Assembly (NCBI GenBank): GCA_028868825.1
Contig: JAGWTU010000057.1
Span: 1-34,797 of the forward strand
Direction of reading: 5' to 3'
Length of the DNA: 34,797 nucleotides
Source of the DNA: Burkholderiales bacterium
GTDB taxonomy: Bacteria > Pseudomonadota > Gammaproteobacteria > Burkholderiales > Burkholderiaceae_C
Made by a program: the position numbers and the translations under genes. Below are positions 15,320-23,439 of this stretch, one piece after another (the first letter of the stretch is position 1; every line of letters begins with the position of its first letter). Under the pieces are notes generated by a model. That model searched no databases, was not told where the DNA came from, and saw only the letters and a program-made list of their open reading frames with translations.

Positions 15320-16308
15320 GCCTCAGCGGCCGACTCCAGGCCTGGTGGCAGTCGCGGCTGCCACTGACCGACAACTGGCTGCTCGGCCAGCGCAACATCT
15401 ACATCGTGCCGACGCGCGCCGGCTTCCTCTTCGCCGGCACGCTGGTCGTGATGCTGATCGCGGCCATCAACTACCAGCTCAACCTCGGCTACGCCCTCAC
15501 CTTCCTGCTGTGCGGCGCGGCCCTGGTGTCGATGCACATGACGCACGCCAACCTGCGCGGGCTGACGCTGCACCTGCGGCCGCCACCGGCGGTGCACGCG
15601 GGCGAGCCGGCGCTGCTCGAGATCGTCGTCACCAACCCGGGGCGCGATCGGCCGGGTCTGGCCTTGCGCTTCCTGGATCGCGGCGGCGTCGCGAGCGCCG
15701 AGGCGCCGGGCGGCGTCGCAAGCGCCGCCACGGCGGCCAGCACCTGGTGCGATGTCCCTGCCCTGGGCCGCGCCAGCGCCCACCTCAGCCTGGTGCCGCC
15801 GCGGCGCGGCTGGCATGCCGTGCCGTCTCTCGTCGTCGAGACCGATTTCCCCTTCGGCCTCTTCCGCGCCTGGACGATCTGGCGCCCGGCCGGCCGCGTC
15901 CTCGCCTGGCCGCGCCCCGAGGAGCCACCGCCGCCGCTGCCCGCTTCCGCCGCGGCCGCCGGCGAGAGCGGCCAGACGCGCGTGGGCAGCGGCAGCGAAC
16001 TCGACGGCGTACGCCCCTGGCGCCGCGGCGACTCGATGCGCCAGGTGGCCTGGAAGAAGGTCGCCCGCAGCGGCGAGATGGTCAGCCGCGAGACGGCGGG
16101 CAGCGCCGCGCGCGAGCTCTGGCTCGACTGGGGCGAGGCGCGCACTGGCGACACCGAGGCGCGCCTGTCACGGCTCGCCTCCTGGGTGCTGCAGGCCGAG
16201 CGGGCGGGCCTGCCGGGCGGGCTGCGCCTGCCGGGCGCCACGCTCGCACCGGGGCTGGGCGACACGCACCGCCGCGCGGCACTCGAATTGCTGGCCCTCT
16301 GGCGGTGA
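15316..16308 (+). CDS. DUF58 domain membrane protein
   Basis: This 330-residue protein has two membrane segments near the N-terminus (about 38-55 and 58-77) and a DUF58 domain. The core motif is at about residues 230-262: SGSELDGVRPWRRGDSMRQV, then AWKKVARSGEMVSRE. DUF58 proteins are the standard partners of MoxR ATPases and have a von Willebrand-like fold; their biochemical role is not established. The start is the GTG at 15316, within the moxR stop. The neighbours moxR and the transglutaminase gene form the known three-gene MoxR/DUF58/transglutaminase arrangement. Confidence 0.93.
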   Translation: MSLSGRLQAWWQSRLPLTDNWLLGQRNIYIVPTRAGFLFAGTLVVMLIAAINYQLNLGYALTFLLCGAALVSMHMTHANLRGLTLHLRPPPAVHAGEPALLEIVVTNPGRDRPGLALRFLDRGGVASAEAPGGVASAATAASTWCDVPALGRASAHLSLVPPRRGWHAVPSLVVETDFPFGLFRAWTIWRPAGRVLAWPRPEEPPPPLPASAAAAGESGQTRVGSGSELDGVRPWRRGDSMRQVAWKKVARSGEMVSRETAGSAARELWLDWGEARTGDTEARLSRLASWVLQAERAGLPGGLRLPGATLAPGLGDTHRRAALELLALWR

Positions 16309-16310
16309 AG

Positions 16311-16440
16311 TGACCCCCCCCCGAAGCGCCTTCGGCGCTCCCCCCCGGGGGGGCGACGCCAGCGGCCCGGCAGAGCCGGTTCCGCGGCGTCCGCTTGAAC
16401 GATCGAAGCGTTCGCCACGGGTGGCCTTGGCTGCCATGGG
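16311..16440 (+). repeat. GC-rich interspersed palindromic element between DUF58 and transglutaminase genes
   Basis: The 141-bp gap holds a structured, non-coding element. A C-run is followed by a hairpin, AGCGCC (16325-16330) with GGCGCT (16334-16339); then CCCCCCC abuts GGGGGGG. A second, larger hairpin at 16355-16391 pairs GACGCC plus GCGG with CCGC plus GGCGTC around an inner CCGGC/GCCGG stem. This look is familiar from repeated intergenic elements in Rubrivivax/Comamonas-type genomes, an impression from memory. It interrupts an otherwise coupled operon and could moderate expression of the downstream gene. A second copy is not present in the window. Confidence 0.6.
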
Positions 16441-16449
16441 ACACCCGAG

Positions 16450-18486
16450 ATGAACGTTGCCGCCAGCCTGCGCGAGCGCGCCGCGCACCTGCCGCGCGAC
16501 GCCCGCGACACGCTGTTCCAGCTCGCGGTGATCGGCTGGACCGTGGCGCCGCACCTGCTCCACGTGCCGCCCTGGTGCGCGGCGCTGAGCGTCGTGCTGC
16601 TGCTGTGGCGGGCGCGGCTCGCGCTCAGCGGCGCGGCGCTGCCGCGGCGCTGGATCGTCAGCGCGCTGCTCGGCCTGGCCGCCGTGCTCACGCTCGGCTC
16701 GCAGCACACGCTGCTGGGCAAGGAGGCCGGCATCACGATGCTCGTCGTGCTGATGGCGCTGAAGATGCTCGAGCTGCGTGCGCGCCGCGACGCGCTCGTC
16801 GTCTTCTTCCTCGGCTTCTTCCTCGTGCTGACGAACTTCCTCTATTCGCAGTCGCTGGCCACCGGCCTGTGGCTGCTGGTCGCCGTCTGGGGGCTGCTGA
16901 CGGCGCTGGCGCTCGCGCACATGCCCGTCGGGCGGCCGCCGCTGGCGCGCGCCGCGGCCGTCGCGCTGCGCTCGGCGCTGTGGGGGCTGCCGCTGATGGC
17001 GCTGCTGTTCCTGCTGTTCCCGCGCATCGGCCCGCTGTGGGGGCTGCCGCAGGACGCGGCCGCGCGCACCGGGCTGTCGGGGTCGATGGAGATGGGCACG
17101 ATGTCGACGATCGCCGAGGACGACGCCATCGCGATGCGGCTGCGCTTCGCGGGCGAGGTGCCGCCGGCCGACCGCCTGTATTTCCGCGGCCCGGTGCTCT
17201 CGAACTTCGACGGCCGCACCTGGACGCGCCTGGTGCCCAGCGTGCGCGCGCCGCAGCGGCCGCGCCTCGAACTCGAGCTGCGCGGCGCGCCGCTGCGCTA
17301 CGAGGTCACGCTCGAGGCGAGCCGGCAGGCGCTGCTGCCGCTGCTCGAGATGACGCCCGATCTGCCCGGTGTCGCGCCGCAGATCGAGGGCTGGCTGCTG
17401 ACGCAGCGACCCGACGGCCAATGGCAGACCGACCGCCCTGTGGGCGAGCGGCTGCGGCTGCAGGCCAGCGCCTGGCTCGACTACCGCCACGGCCCGCGCG
17501 AGCCGGTGCCCGGTCTGGCCGACCTGCTGGCCCTGCCCCCCGGCGCGAACCCGCGCACGCGGCAATGGGCGCAGGCACTCGCCAGCCGGCCCGACCTCGC
17601 CGACGCGCCGCCGGCGCGACTCGCCCAGGCCGTGCTCGACCATATCCGCCATGGCGGCTACACCTATACGCTGGACCCCGGCAGCTACCCGGGGCCCGAT
17701 GTCATCGACGCGTTCTGGATCGACCGCAAGCTCGGCTTCTGCGAGCATTTCGCCAGCGCCTTCGTCGTCGTCATGCGCATGCTGGGCGTGCCCGCGCGCA
17801 TCGTCACCGGCTACCAGGGCACCGACCCGGCGCCGCAGGACGGCTGGTGGATCGTGCGCCAGCGCAACGCCCATGCCTGGGCCGAGATCTGGCAGCCCGG
17901 GATCGGCTGGACGCGCGTCGACCCGACCGCCGCGGTGGCCCCCGACCGCGTCGAGCGCGGCCGCAGCCTGGCGCCGCGGCCGGGGCTCGTCGCAGGCACG
18001 CTGGGCAGCCTCGACCCCGAGCTCGCGCAGCGGCTGCGCACCGCGCTGGAGACGCTGGACAACCGCTGGAACCAATGGGTGCTGAACTACGCCGGCGGCC
18101 AGCAGCTGGACCTGCTGCGCGCGCTCGGCTACGCGGCGCCGAGCCGGCAGGACCTGGCGACGCTGATGATCCTGCTGCTGTGCGCGGCGGCGCTGGCCGG
18201 CGCCGCCTGGGCCTGGTGGGACCGGCGCCGCCAGGATCCCTGGCAGCGGCTGCAGCAACGCGTTCAGCGTCGCCTGCAGGCGCTGGGCGTCGCGGTGGCC
18301 GCGCACGACGATCCGCGCCGCCGCGCCGCCCGCGTGCGCGCGACGCTGGGTGCGCGCGGCGAGGCGCTGGCCGCGCTGCTCGAGGAACTCGATCGCGAGC
18401 GCTATGCCCGCAGCGGCCCCGCGGTGCCACCGCGGCGCGCCTGGTGGCTGCGCTTCGCTGCCGCGGCGCGTCGCAGCGGCTCCTGA
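16450..18486 (+). CDS. TgpA-like membrane transglutaminase (DUF3488/transglutaminase/DUF4129)
   Basis: The 678-residue protein has a helical membrane part (about residues 20-200, several hydrophobic segments) of DUF3488 type, then a periplasmic region with a transglutaminase-like core and one late membrane helix (about 571-590), followed by a cytoplasmic DUF4129-like tail. The catalytic triad is present: Cys431 in GFCEHFASAF, His475 in NAHAWAEIW and Asp491 in RVDPTAAV. TgpA of Pseudomonas aeruginosa is an essential periplasmic transglutaminase-fold protein; its substrate is not settled. The gene completes the MoxR/DUF58/transglutaminase set, although a structured repeat separates it from the first two genes. 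Confidence 0.93.
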   Translation: MNVAASLRERAAHLPRDARDTLFQLAVIGWTVAPHLLHVPPWCAALSVVLLLWRARLALSGAALPRRWIVSALLGLAAVLTLGSQHTLLGKEAGITMLVVLMALKMLELRARRDALVVFFLGFFLVLTNFLYSQSLATGLWLLVAVWGLLTALALAHMPVGRPPLARAAAVALRSALWGLPLMALLFLLFPRIGPLWGLPQDAAARTGLSGSMEMGTMSTIAEDDAIAMRLRFAGEVPPADRLYFRGPVLSNFDGRTWTRLVPSVRAPQRPRLELELRGAPLRYEVTLEASRQALLPLLEMTPDLPGVAPQIEGWLLTQRPDGQWQTDRPVGERLRLQASAWLDYRHGPREPVPGLADLLALPPGANPRTRQWAQALASRPDLADAPPARLAQAVLDHIRHGGYTYTLDPGSYPGPDVIDAFWIDRKLGFCEHFASAFVVVMRMLGVPARIVTGYQGTDPAPQDGWWIVRQRNAHAWAEIWQPGIGWTRVDPTAAVAPDRVERGRSLAPRPGLVAGTLGSLDPELAQRLRTALETLDNRWNQWVLNYAGGQQLDLLRALGYAAPSRQDLATLMILLLCAAALAGAAWAWWDRRRQDPWQRLQQRVQRRLQALGVAVAAHDDPRRRAARVRATLGARGEALAALLEELDRERYARSGPAVPPRRAWWLRFAAAARRSGS

Positions 18487-18503
18487 CGCCGGCGCGCGCT
18501 GCC

Positions 18504-18509
18504 GATAAT
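18504..18509 (+). promoter_or_regulatory. -10 element of a probable leaderless mltB promoter
   Basis: GATAAT (5 of 6 matches to TATAAT) ends 6 bases before the mltB ATG; the intervening CGAACC is nearly that before pdxH. No ribosome site is seen. The best -35 at 17 bp (TCCTGA) is poor and overlaps the stop of the preceding gene. Confidence 0.5.
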
Positions 18510-18515
18510 CGAACC

Positions 18516-19613
18516 ATGAACTCGAACGACAGGGGCCGCGTCGCCGCCCGATGGATGCCCGCGCTGGCGCTGATCACGGGTCTGGCCGCGGGCCTGTCCG
18601 CCGCACCGACCCAGGCCGCCCCGCACCGGCATGCGCGCACGCGCGCCGCCGCCGACCCGGCCTACGGCGACAGCGCCGAGGTGCGGCGCTTCGCCGACGA
18701 GGCGTCGGCGCGACGCGACCTGCCGCGCGCCTGGGTCGCGATGCAGGTCGCGCAGGCGCACCGCATCGAGGCCGTGCGCAGGCTCGTGATGCCGCCGCCG
18801 CCCGGCCAGGCCAAGAACTGGGCCGCCTACCGCGACCGCTTCGTCGAGCCCCAGCGCATCGCCGCCGGTCTGGCCTTCTGGCGCGACAACGCGCGCTGGC
18901 TGAATGCCGCCCAGGCGCGCTGGGGCGTGGCGCCCGAGATCGTCGTCGGCATCATCGGCGTCGAGACGTATTTCGGCCGCATCACCGGCGGCTTCCGCAT
19001 CATCGACGCGCTGGCGACGCTGGCCTTCGACTTCCCCGGCGGCCGCAGCGACCGCAGCGCCTTCTTCCGCGACGAACTGGAGCAGTACCTCGTGCTGTGC
19101 GCCCGCGAAGGCGTCGATCCGCAATCGATCCGCGGCTCGTACGCCGGGGCCATCGGGCTGCCGCAGTTCATGCCCGGCAGCATCAACCGCTACGCCGTCG
19201 ACTTCGACGCCGACGGCCATGTCGACCTGGCGCGCGGCGCCGCCGACTCGATCGGCAGCGTCGCCCATTACCTCGCCGAATCGGGCTGGGTCGCCGGCAT
19301 GCCGACGCGCTACGCGGTGACGCCGCCGGCCGACGCCGCCGCGCGCGCCGCGCTGCTGGCCGGCGACATCGTGCCGGCCTGGACGCCGGCGCAGTTCACC
19401 GAGCATGGCGCCGTGCTCGACGCCGCCGGGCTGCGCCATGCCGGGTCGCTGGCGCTGGTGGAATTGCACAACGGCCAGCAGCCGCCGAGTTATGTCGCCG
19501 GGACGCAGAACTTCTACGCGGTGACGCGCTACAACCGGTCGAGCTATTACGCGATGGCGGTGATCGAACTCGGTGCCGCGATCGCCGCGGCGCAGGCAGC
19601 CTCGGCGCCTTAG
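18516..19613 (+). CDS. mltB: membrane-bound lytic murein transglycosylase B
   Basis: MltB cleaves the MurNAc-GlcNAc bond of peptidoglycan to give 1,6-anhydro ends. The 365-residue product has a signal peptide (to about residue 35, ending TQAA; no lipobox cysteine is visible, so it may be soluble periplasmic rather than a lipoprotein). The catalytic Glu150 lies in GVETYFGRITGGF, and the family runs GSYAGAIGLPQFMPGSI and DFDADGHVDL are present. The ATG at 18516 is used although the frame is open far upstream, where it is a shadow of the transglutaminase gene. It starts 29 bases after that gene, and its own -10 element suggests independent transcription. Confidence 0.95.
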   Translation: MNSNDRGRVAARWMPALALITGLAAGLSAAPTQAAPHRHARTRAAADPAYGDSAEVRRFADEASARRDLPRAWVAMQVAQAHRIEAVRRLVMPPPPGQAKNWAAYRDRFVEPQRIAAGLAFWRDNARWLNAAQARWGVAPEIVVGIIGVETYFGRITGGFRIIDALATLAFDFPGGRSDRSAFFRDELEQYLVLCAREGVDPQSIRGSYAGAIGLPQFMPGSINRYAVDFDADGHVDLARGAADSIGSVAHYLAESGWVAGMPTRYAVTPPADAAARAALLAGDIVPAWTPAQFTEHGAVLDAAGLRHAGSLALVELHNGQQPPSYVAGTQNFYAVTRYNRSSYYAMAVIELGAAIAAAQAASAP

Positions 19614-19710
19614 TGAGCAGCGGCGCTTCGCGCATCCGACGGAAGTCTGGTTGCACGCTATTTCTCGTGACCGTCAACCAACCGTGCCGGCGCCGCGTTT
19701 TCTACCCAAG

Positions 19711-19726
19711 CCCGGCACGTGCCGGG
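19711..19726. promoter_or_regulatory. perfect 16-bp palindrome upstream of the small secreted protein
   Basis: CCCGGCACGTGCCGGG is a perfect palindrome with a CACGTG core, 50 bases before the ATG at 19777. It lies in the 163-bp gap between mltB and the small gene, in a good place for an operator or a leader hairpin. No T-run follows, so it is not a standard mltB terminator. I see no clear -10/-35 pair around it. Confidence 0.4.
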
Positions 19727-19776
19727 ATCGCTCGGCGGGTTCGGAGCTTCTCGAATCCGGTTGATTGGTGATTGAT

Positions 19777-19995
19777 ATGTCCAGGAACCTCGTTCTCGCC
19801 GCTCTGCTCTCGACCGCTGCGGCTTTCAGCTTCGCCCAAGCGCCTGCCGCGCCGGCCGCCCCCGCCACCCCCCCCGCCCCGGCTGCCGCCGCGGCGCCGG
19901 CCGCCAAGCCGGCTGCTGCCAAGCACCACAAGCATCACAAGCATCACGCCAAGAAGAAGGCCGCTGCTGCCGAAGCCGCTCCGGCTTCGAAGTAA
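19777..19995 (+). CDS. small secreted Ala/Pro-rich protein with His/Lys cluster
   Basis: This predicted 72-residue protein begins with a signal peptide, MSRNLVLAALLSTAAAFSFAQ, cleaved after AQA (about residue 22). The remaining 50 residues are almost only Ala, Pro, Lys and His, with the core KHHKHHKHHAKKK at about 49-61. Low complexity and very basic charge suggest a disordered periplasmic peptide that could bind metal ions, nucleic acid or the cell wall. Short proteins of this kind are often annotated only as hypothetical. A strong terminator follows, and a palindrome precedes it, which supports a real single-gene unit. The ATG at 19777 is chosen over an upstream TTG/GTG because it gives a clean signal peptide. 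Function is unknown. Confidence 0.72.
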   Translation: MSRNLVLAALLSTAAAFSFAQAPAAPAAPATPPAPAAAAAPAAKPAAAKHHKHHKHHAKKKAAAAEAAPASK

Positions 19996-20025
19996 GCGCT
20001 GCGGGCCGCAAGGCCCGGCGACTTC

Positions 20026-20052
20026 AAGGGCCGGCATATGCCGGCCCTTTTT
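20026..20052 (+). terminator. perfect-palindrome intrinsic terminator
   Basis: AAGGGCCGGCAT (20026-20037) is followed at once by its exact complement ATGCCGGCCCTT (20038-20049), and the T-run continues to 20052 (five T in all). A smaller GNRA-loop hairpin, GGGCC-GCAA-GGCCC, lies at 20003-20016. The terminator closes the small secreted-protein transcript. Being symmetrical, the hairpin may also slow minus-strand transcripts that leave the alpha-E gene ending at 20079. Confidence 0.9.
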
Positions 20053-20078
20053 CGTTGGCTCGCTGCCTCAGCCGTCGA

Positions 20079-21044
20079 TCAAGCCGCCATCGGCACCAGG
20101 AAATCGCGGCTGATGCCGACGCCGAGGTCGTTGACGCGGTCGAGGAACTCGGTCAGGTAGGCATGCAGCCCGGTGGCGAGGATCTCGTCGATGCGCCCGT
20201 ACTGCAGGTCGGCGCGCAGCCGGCCGGCGCGGCGCAGCGTCTCGTCGCTCTGCTCGTTGGCGACGCGCTGCAGGTTGTCGACGACGTCGTTCATGCAGGC
20301 GGCGAGTGAGCGCGGCATGTCGGGGCGCAGGATCAGCAGCTCGGCGACCTTCTCGGGGTGGATGACGTTGCGGTAGACCTTGCGGTAGATCTCGAATCCC
20401 GAGACCGAACGCAGGATCGCGCTCCAGTGATAGAAGTCCACCTCCATCACCTCCTTCGTGTCGGGGCCGAAGTAGTCGCCGCCGGCCAGCGCCTGGAACT
20501 TCACGTCGAGCAGCCGCGCCGTGTTGTCGGCGCGCTCGAGGAAGGTGCCGATGCGCAGGAAATGCAGCGCCTCGTCCTGCAGCATCGTCCCCACGGTGAC
20601 GCCGCGCGAGAGATGCGAGCGGAACTTCACCCACTCGAAGAAGCTGCTCGGGTCGCGTTCGAAGGCGCCGCCGGCGAGCAGGCGGTTGAACTCGAGCCAG
20701 GTCTGGTTCTGCGTCTCCCAGACCTCGGTCGTCAGCGCGCCGCGCACGGCGCGGGCGTTCTCGCGCGCGGCACGCAGGCAGGCGACGATGCTCGACGCAT
20801 TCGTCTCGTCGCGCACCATGAAGTCCATCACGCTGCGCGCATCGACATCCTGGTACTTCTTCGAGAAGGCCCAGGTCAGCTCGCTGATCGAGAGCAGGCC
20901 GCGCCAGCCCTGCTCGGACATGTGGGCGCTCTGCGGCAGCAGCGAGGTCTGGTAGTTGACGTCGAGCATGCGCGCGGTGTTCTCGGCCCGCTCCATGTAG
21001 CGCGCCATCCAGAACAGGTGGTCGGCGGTTCGCGAAAGCATCAT
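20079..21044 (-). CDS. alpha-E domain protein (DUF403)
   Basis: The 321-residue all-helical protein is the alpha-E domain (DUF403, COG2307), known from its constant association with circularly permuted ATP-grasp enzymes. Signature runs are MLSRTADHLFWMARYMERAENTARMLDV at the start (cited in part: HLFWMARYMERAENTARML) and the repeat-like FLRIGTFLERADNTARLLDV in the middle, each with a conserved RxxER/ERAxNTAR pattern. No catalytic role is known; it probably holds substrate or partners the ATP-grasp enzyme. Its ATG overlaps the TGA of the upstream gene by one base (TGATG), so it is translationally coupled. It is the last gene of the five-gene cluster. Confidence 0.92.
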   Translation of the reverse strand: MMLSRTADHLFWMARYMERAENTARMLDVNYQTSLLPQSAHMSEQGWRGLLSISELTWAFSKKYQDVDARSVMDFMVRDETNASSIVACLRAARENARAVRGALTTEVWETQNQTWLEFNRLLAGGAFERDPSSFFEWVKFRSHLSRGVTVGTMLQDEALHFLRIGTFLERADNTARLLDVKFQALAGGDYFGPDTKEVMEVDFYHWSAILRSVSGFEIYRKVYRNVIHPEKVAELLILRPDMPRSLAACMNDVVDNLQRVANEQSDETLRRAGRLRADLQYGRIDEILATGLHAYLTEFLDRVNDLGVGISRDFLVPMAA

Positions 21045-22480
21045 CAGTCCTCCAGCACCCAGGTGTCCTTGGTTCCGCCGCCCTGCGACGAGTTGACGAC
21101 GAGCGAGCCCTCCTTGAGCGCGACGCGCGTCAGCCCGCCGGGCACCATCTGCACGCTCTTGCCGGTGAGCACGAAGGGCCGCAGATCGATGTGGCGCGGC
21201 GCGATGCCGGCGTCGACGAAGGTCGGACAGGTCGACAGCGCCAGCGTCGGCTGGGCGATGTAGTTCGTCGGCCGCGCCTTCACGACGGCCTTGAATTCCT
21301 CGATCTCGGCCTGCGTCGACGCGGGGCCGACGAGCATGCCGTAGCCGCCCGCGCCGTGGACCTCCTTGACGACGAGCTCACCCATGTGGGCCAGCACGTA
21401 GGCGAGGTCGTCGGCCTCGCGGCAGAGGTAGGTCGGGACGTTGTTGAGGATCGGTTTCTCGCCGAGGTAGAACTCGATCATCTTCGGCACGTACGGATAG
21501 ATGCTCTTGTCGTCGGCGATGCCGGTGCCGATGGCGTTGCACAGCGAGAGGTTGCCGGCGCGGTAGACGTCGAGCAGCCCGGCGCAGCCCAGCGTGCTGT
21601 CGCTGCGGAAGGCCTTGGGGTCGAGGAAATCGTCGTCGACGCGGCGGTAGATGACGTCGACGCGCTTGGGGCCGCGCGTCGTGCGCATGTAGAGGTAGCC
21701 GTCGCGCACCATCAGGTCCTGGCCCTCGACGAGCTCGACGCCCATCTGCTGCGCCAGGAAGGCATGCTCGAAGTACGCGCTGTTGTACATGCCGGGCGAG
21801 AGCACGACGACGGTCGGCTCGTTGACGCCGGCCGGCGCGACCTCGCGCAGCGTCTCGAGCAGCAGGTCCGGGTAATGCGCCACCGGCGCGATGCGATGCA
21901 TCGCGAACAGCTCGGGGAACAGCCGCATCGTCATCTTGCGGTCCTCGAGCATGTAGCTCACGCCGCTGGGCACGCGCAGGTTGTCCTCGAGGACGTAGTA
22001 GTCGCCGCTGCCGTCGGCATTGCCGGCGCGCACGATGTCGATGCCGGCGATGTGCGAATAGACGTTGCCCGGCAGGTTGACACCCATCATCTCGGGCCTG
22101 AACTGGGCGTTGCCCAGCACCTGCTCGGTCGGCACGATGCCGGCCTTGAGGATCTCCTGGTCGTGGTAGACATCGTGGAGGAAGCGGTTCAGCGCCGTCA
22201 CGCGCTGCGCCAGCCCGGCCTCCATCGAACTCCACTCGTGCTGCGGGATGACGCGCGGGATGAGGTCGAAGGGGATCAGCCGCTCGGTGCCGGCGCCGTC
22301 CTCGTCCTTGGCACCGTAGACGGCGAAGGTGATGCCGACGCGGCGGAAGATCATCTCCGCCTCCTCGCGCCGCGCCTTCATCGTCGAGCGCGGCTGGCGC
22401 TGCAGCCATTGCTCGTAGATCTGGTAATGCGCACGCACCTGCTCGTTCGCGCCGTGCATTTCGTCGTAGGCCGACTTCAT
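21044..22480 (-). CDS. circularly permuted ATP-grasp protein (putative amidoligase)
   Basis: ATP-grasp enzymes of this permuted class (COG2308, DUF404/DUF407) are predicted peptide-bond-forming amidoligases. The 478-residue product keeps the residues expected for nucleotide and metal binding: YYVLEDNLRVPSG (Glu165-Asp166-Asn167), RRVDDDFLDP, NAIGTGIADDK and VVKEVHGAGGYGM with Lys372. The C-terminus is NSSQGGGTKDTWVLED. The start is the ATG at 22480, with GAGGAG upstream and overlapping the preceding stop by 4 bases; the longer open frame upstream lies in the transglutaminase gene. It is probably the active ligase of the cluster. Substrates are unknown. Confidence 0.93.
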   Translation of the reverse strand: MKSAYDEMHGANEQVRAHYQIYEQWLQRQPRSTMKARREEAEMIFRRVGITFAVYGAKDEDGAGTERLIPFDLIPRVIPQHEWSSMEAGLAQRVTALNRFLHDVYHDQEILKAGIVPTEQVLGNAQFRPEMMGVNLPGNVYSHIAGIDIVRAGNADGSGDYYVLEDNLRVPSGVSYMLEDRKMTMRLFPELFAMHRIAPVAHYPDLLLETLREVAPAGVNEPTVVVLSPGMYNSAYFEHAFLAQQMGVELVEGQDLMVRDGYLYMRTTRGPKRVDVIYRRVDDDFLDPKAFRSDSTLGCAGLLDVYRAGNLSLCNAIGTGIADDKSIYPYVPKMIEFYLGEKPILNNVPTYLCREADDLAYVLAHMGELVVKEVHGAGGYGMLVGPASTQAEIEEFKAVVKARPTNYIAQPTLALSTCPTFVDAGIAPRHIDLRPFVLTGKSVQMVPGGLTRVALKEGSLVVNSSQGGGTKDTWVLED

Positions 22481-23439
22481 CTTCGCTGCTCCTCTACCGT
22501 TCTCTCTAGCAACTCGCGTTCCGGGTTCGAATCGGACCCGATGACGCGGGTGCTGACCCCCACCGTCAGGACATGGCTGCCGCCGCCGCCGCGGATGACG
22601 CCGCGCAGCGGCGTCACGTCGCCGAAGTCGCGGCCCACCGCCAGCCGCACATGGCCGAGCCCCGGCACGAGGTCGTTGGTCGGGTCCAGATCGAGCCAGC
22701 CATCGGCCGGCACGCCCTCGGTACCCGGACACCAGACCTGGACCCAGGCATGCGAGGCGTCGGCGCCCTGCATCGCCGCACCGCCCTCGGGCGCATGGGT
22801 CAGCAGGTAGCCGCTGACATAGCGCACCGGCAGCCCGAGCATGCGCATCGCACCGGCCATCAGGTGCGCGAAGTCCTGGCAGACGCCGCGCCGGGTCGCC
22901 CAGACCTGCGCCAGCGGCGTGTCGACGGCCGTGCTCTGGCTCTGGTAGCGGAAATCGGCATGGATGCGGTGCATCAGGTCCAGCGCCGCCGCCGCCAGCG
23001 GCCGGCCGGCGGCGAACGACGGTGCGGCATAGCCGCGCAGCTCGTGCAGCCGCGGCACATAGGGCGAGGGCAGCGCGAACTCGACCTCGGGCAGGAAGGG
23101 CGCGCGGGCGACATAGCGCAGCCGCCGCGCCAGCTCGTCCCAGGCCGGCCCCGACTCGGCGTCGAGCGCCGCAAAGCGCGGCGCCACGCGCACCCGGCTC
23201 GTCGCGCGCACCGTCAGGCGGCGATGCGGCTGTTCGAGGCTGAAATGGCGCTCGGCATTGCCCTGCGCGTCGTGGCGCAGGCGCAGCAGCGCCGGCTCGG
23301 GGCTGATCTCGAGGTCGAAGGCGAGCAGTTCCTGGTGCGCGTCGGCCAGCGGCTGCAGATGCGCGAGGTGGTGCGCCAGCGAGACCGGCGCCGCGTAGTC
23401 GTAGCGCGTGTCGTGGGTGACCTCGAGTGTCGCCGTCAT
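22477..23439 (-). CDS. transglutaminase-like cysteine peptidase, small form
   Basis: The 320-residue cytoplasmic protein has a bacterial transglutaminase-like N-terminal domain (about 1-100: MTATLEVTHDTRYDYAAPVS start) followed by the catalytic core. The triad is complete: Cys187 in RRGVCQDFAHLMAG, His230 in ASHAWVQVW and Asp252 in WLDLDPTND. Enzymes of this group (COG1305) more often act as amide-bond hydrolases than as cross-linkers. In amidoligase operons they are proposed to remove or trim the added peptide. Both ends overlap neighbours by 4 bases (ATGA), so the gene is tightly coupled. No signal peptide is visible. Confidence 0.92.
   Translation of the reverse strand: MTATLEVTHDTRYDYAAPVSLAHHLAHLQPLADAHQELLAFDLEISPEPALLRLRHDAQGNAERHFSLEQPHRRLTVRATSRVRVAPRFAALDAESGPAWDELARRLRYVARAPFLPEVEFALPSPYVPRLHELRGYAAPSFAAGRPLAAAALDLMHRIHADFRYQSQSTAVDTPLAQVWATRRGVCQDFAHLMAGAMRMLGLPVRYVSGYLLTHAPEGGAAMQGADASHAWVQVWCPGTEGVPADGWLDLDPTNDLVPGLGHVRLAVGRDFGDVTPLRGVIRGGGGSHVLTVGVSTRVIGSDSNPERELLERTVEEQRR

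Noticed and set aside
16395..18515. Open frame continuous with mltB that would give a 1072-residue fusion protein
   Set aside because: The first 700 residues are a frame-shifted reading of the transglutaminase gene. MltB has its own signal peptide and -10 element at 18504-18516.
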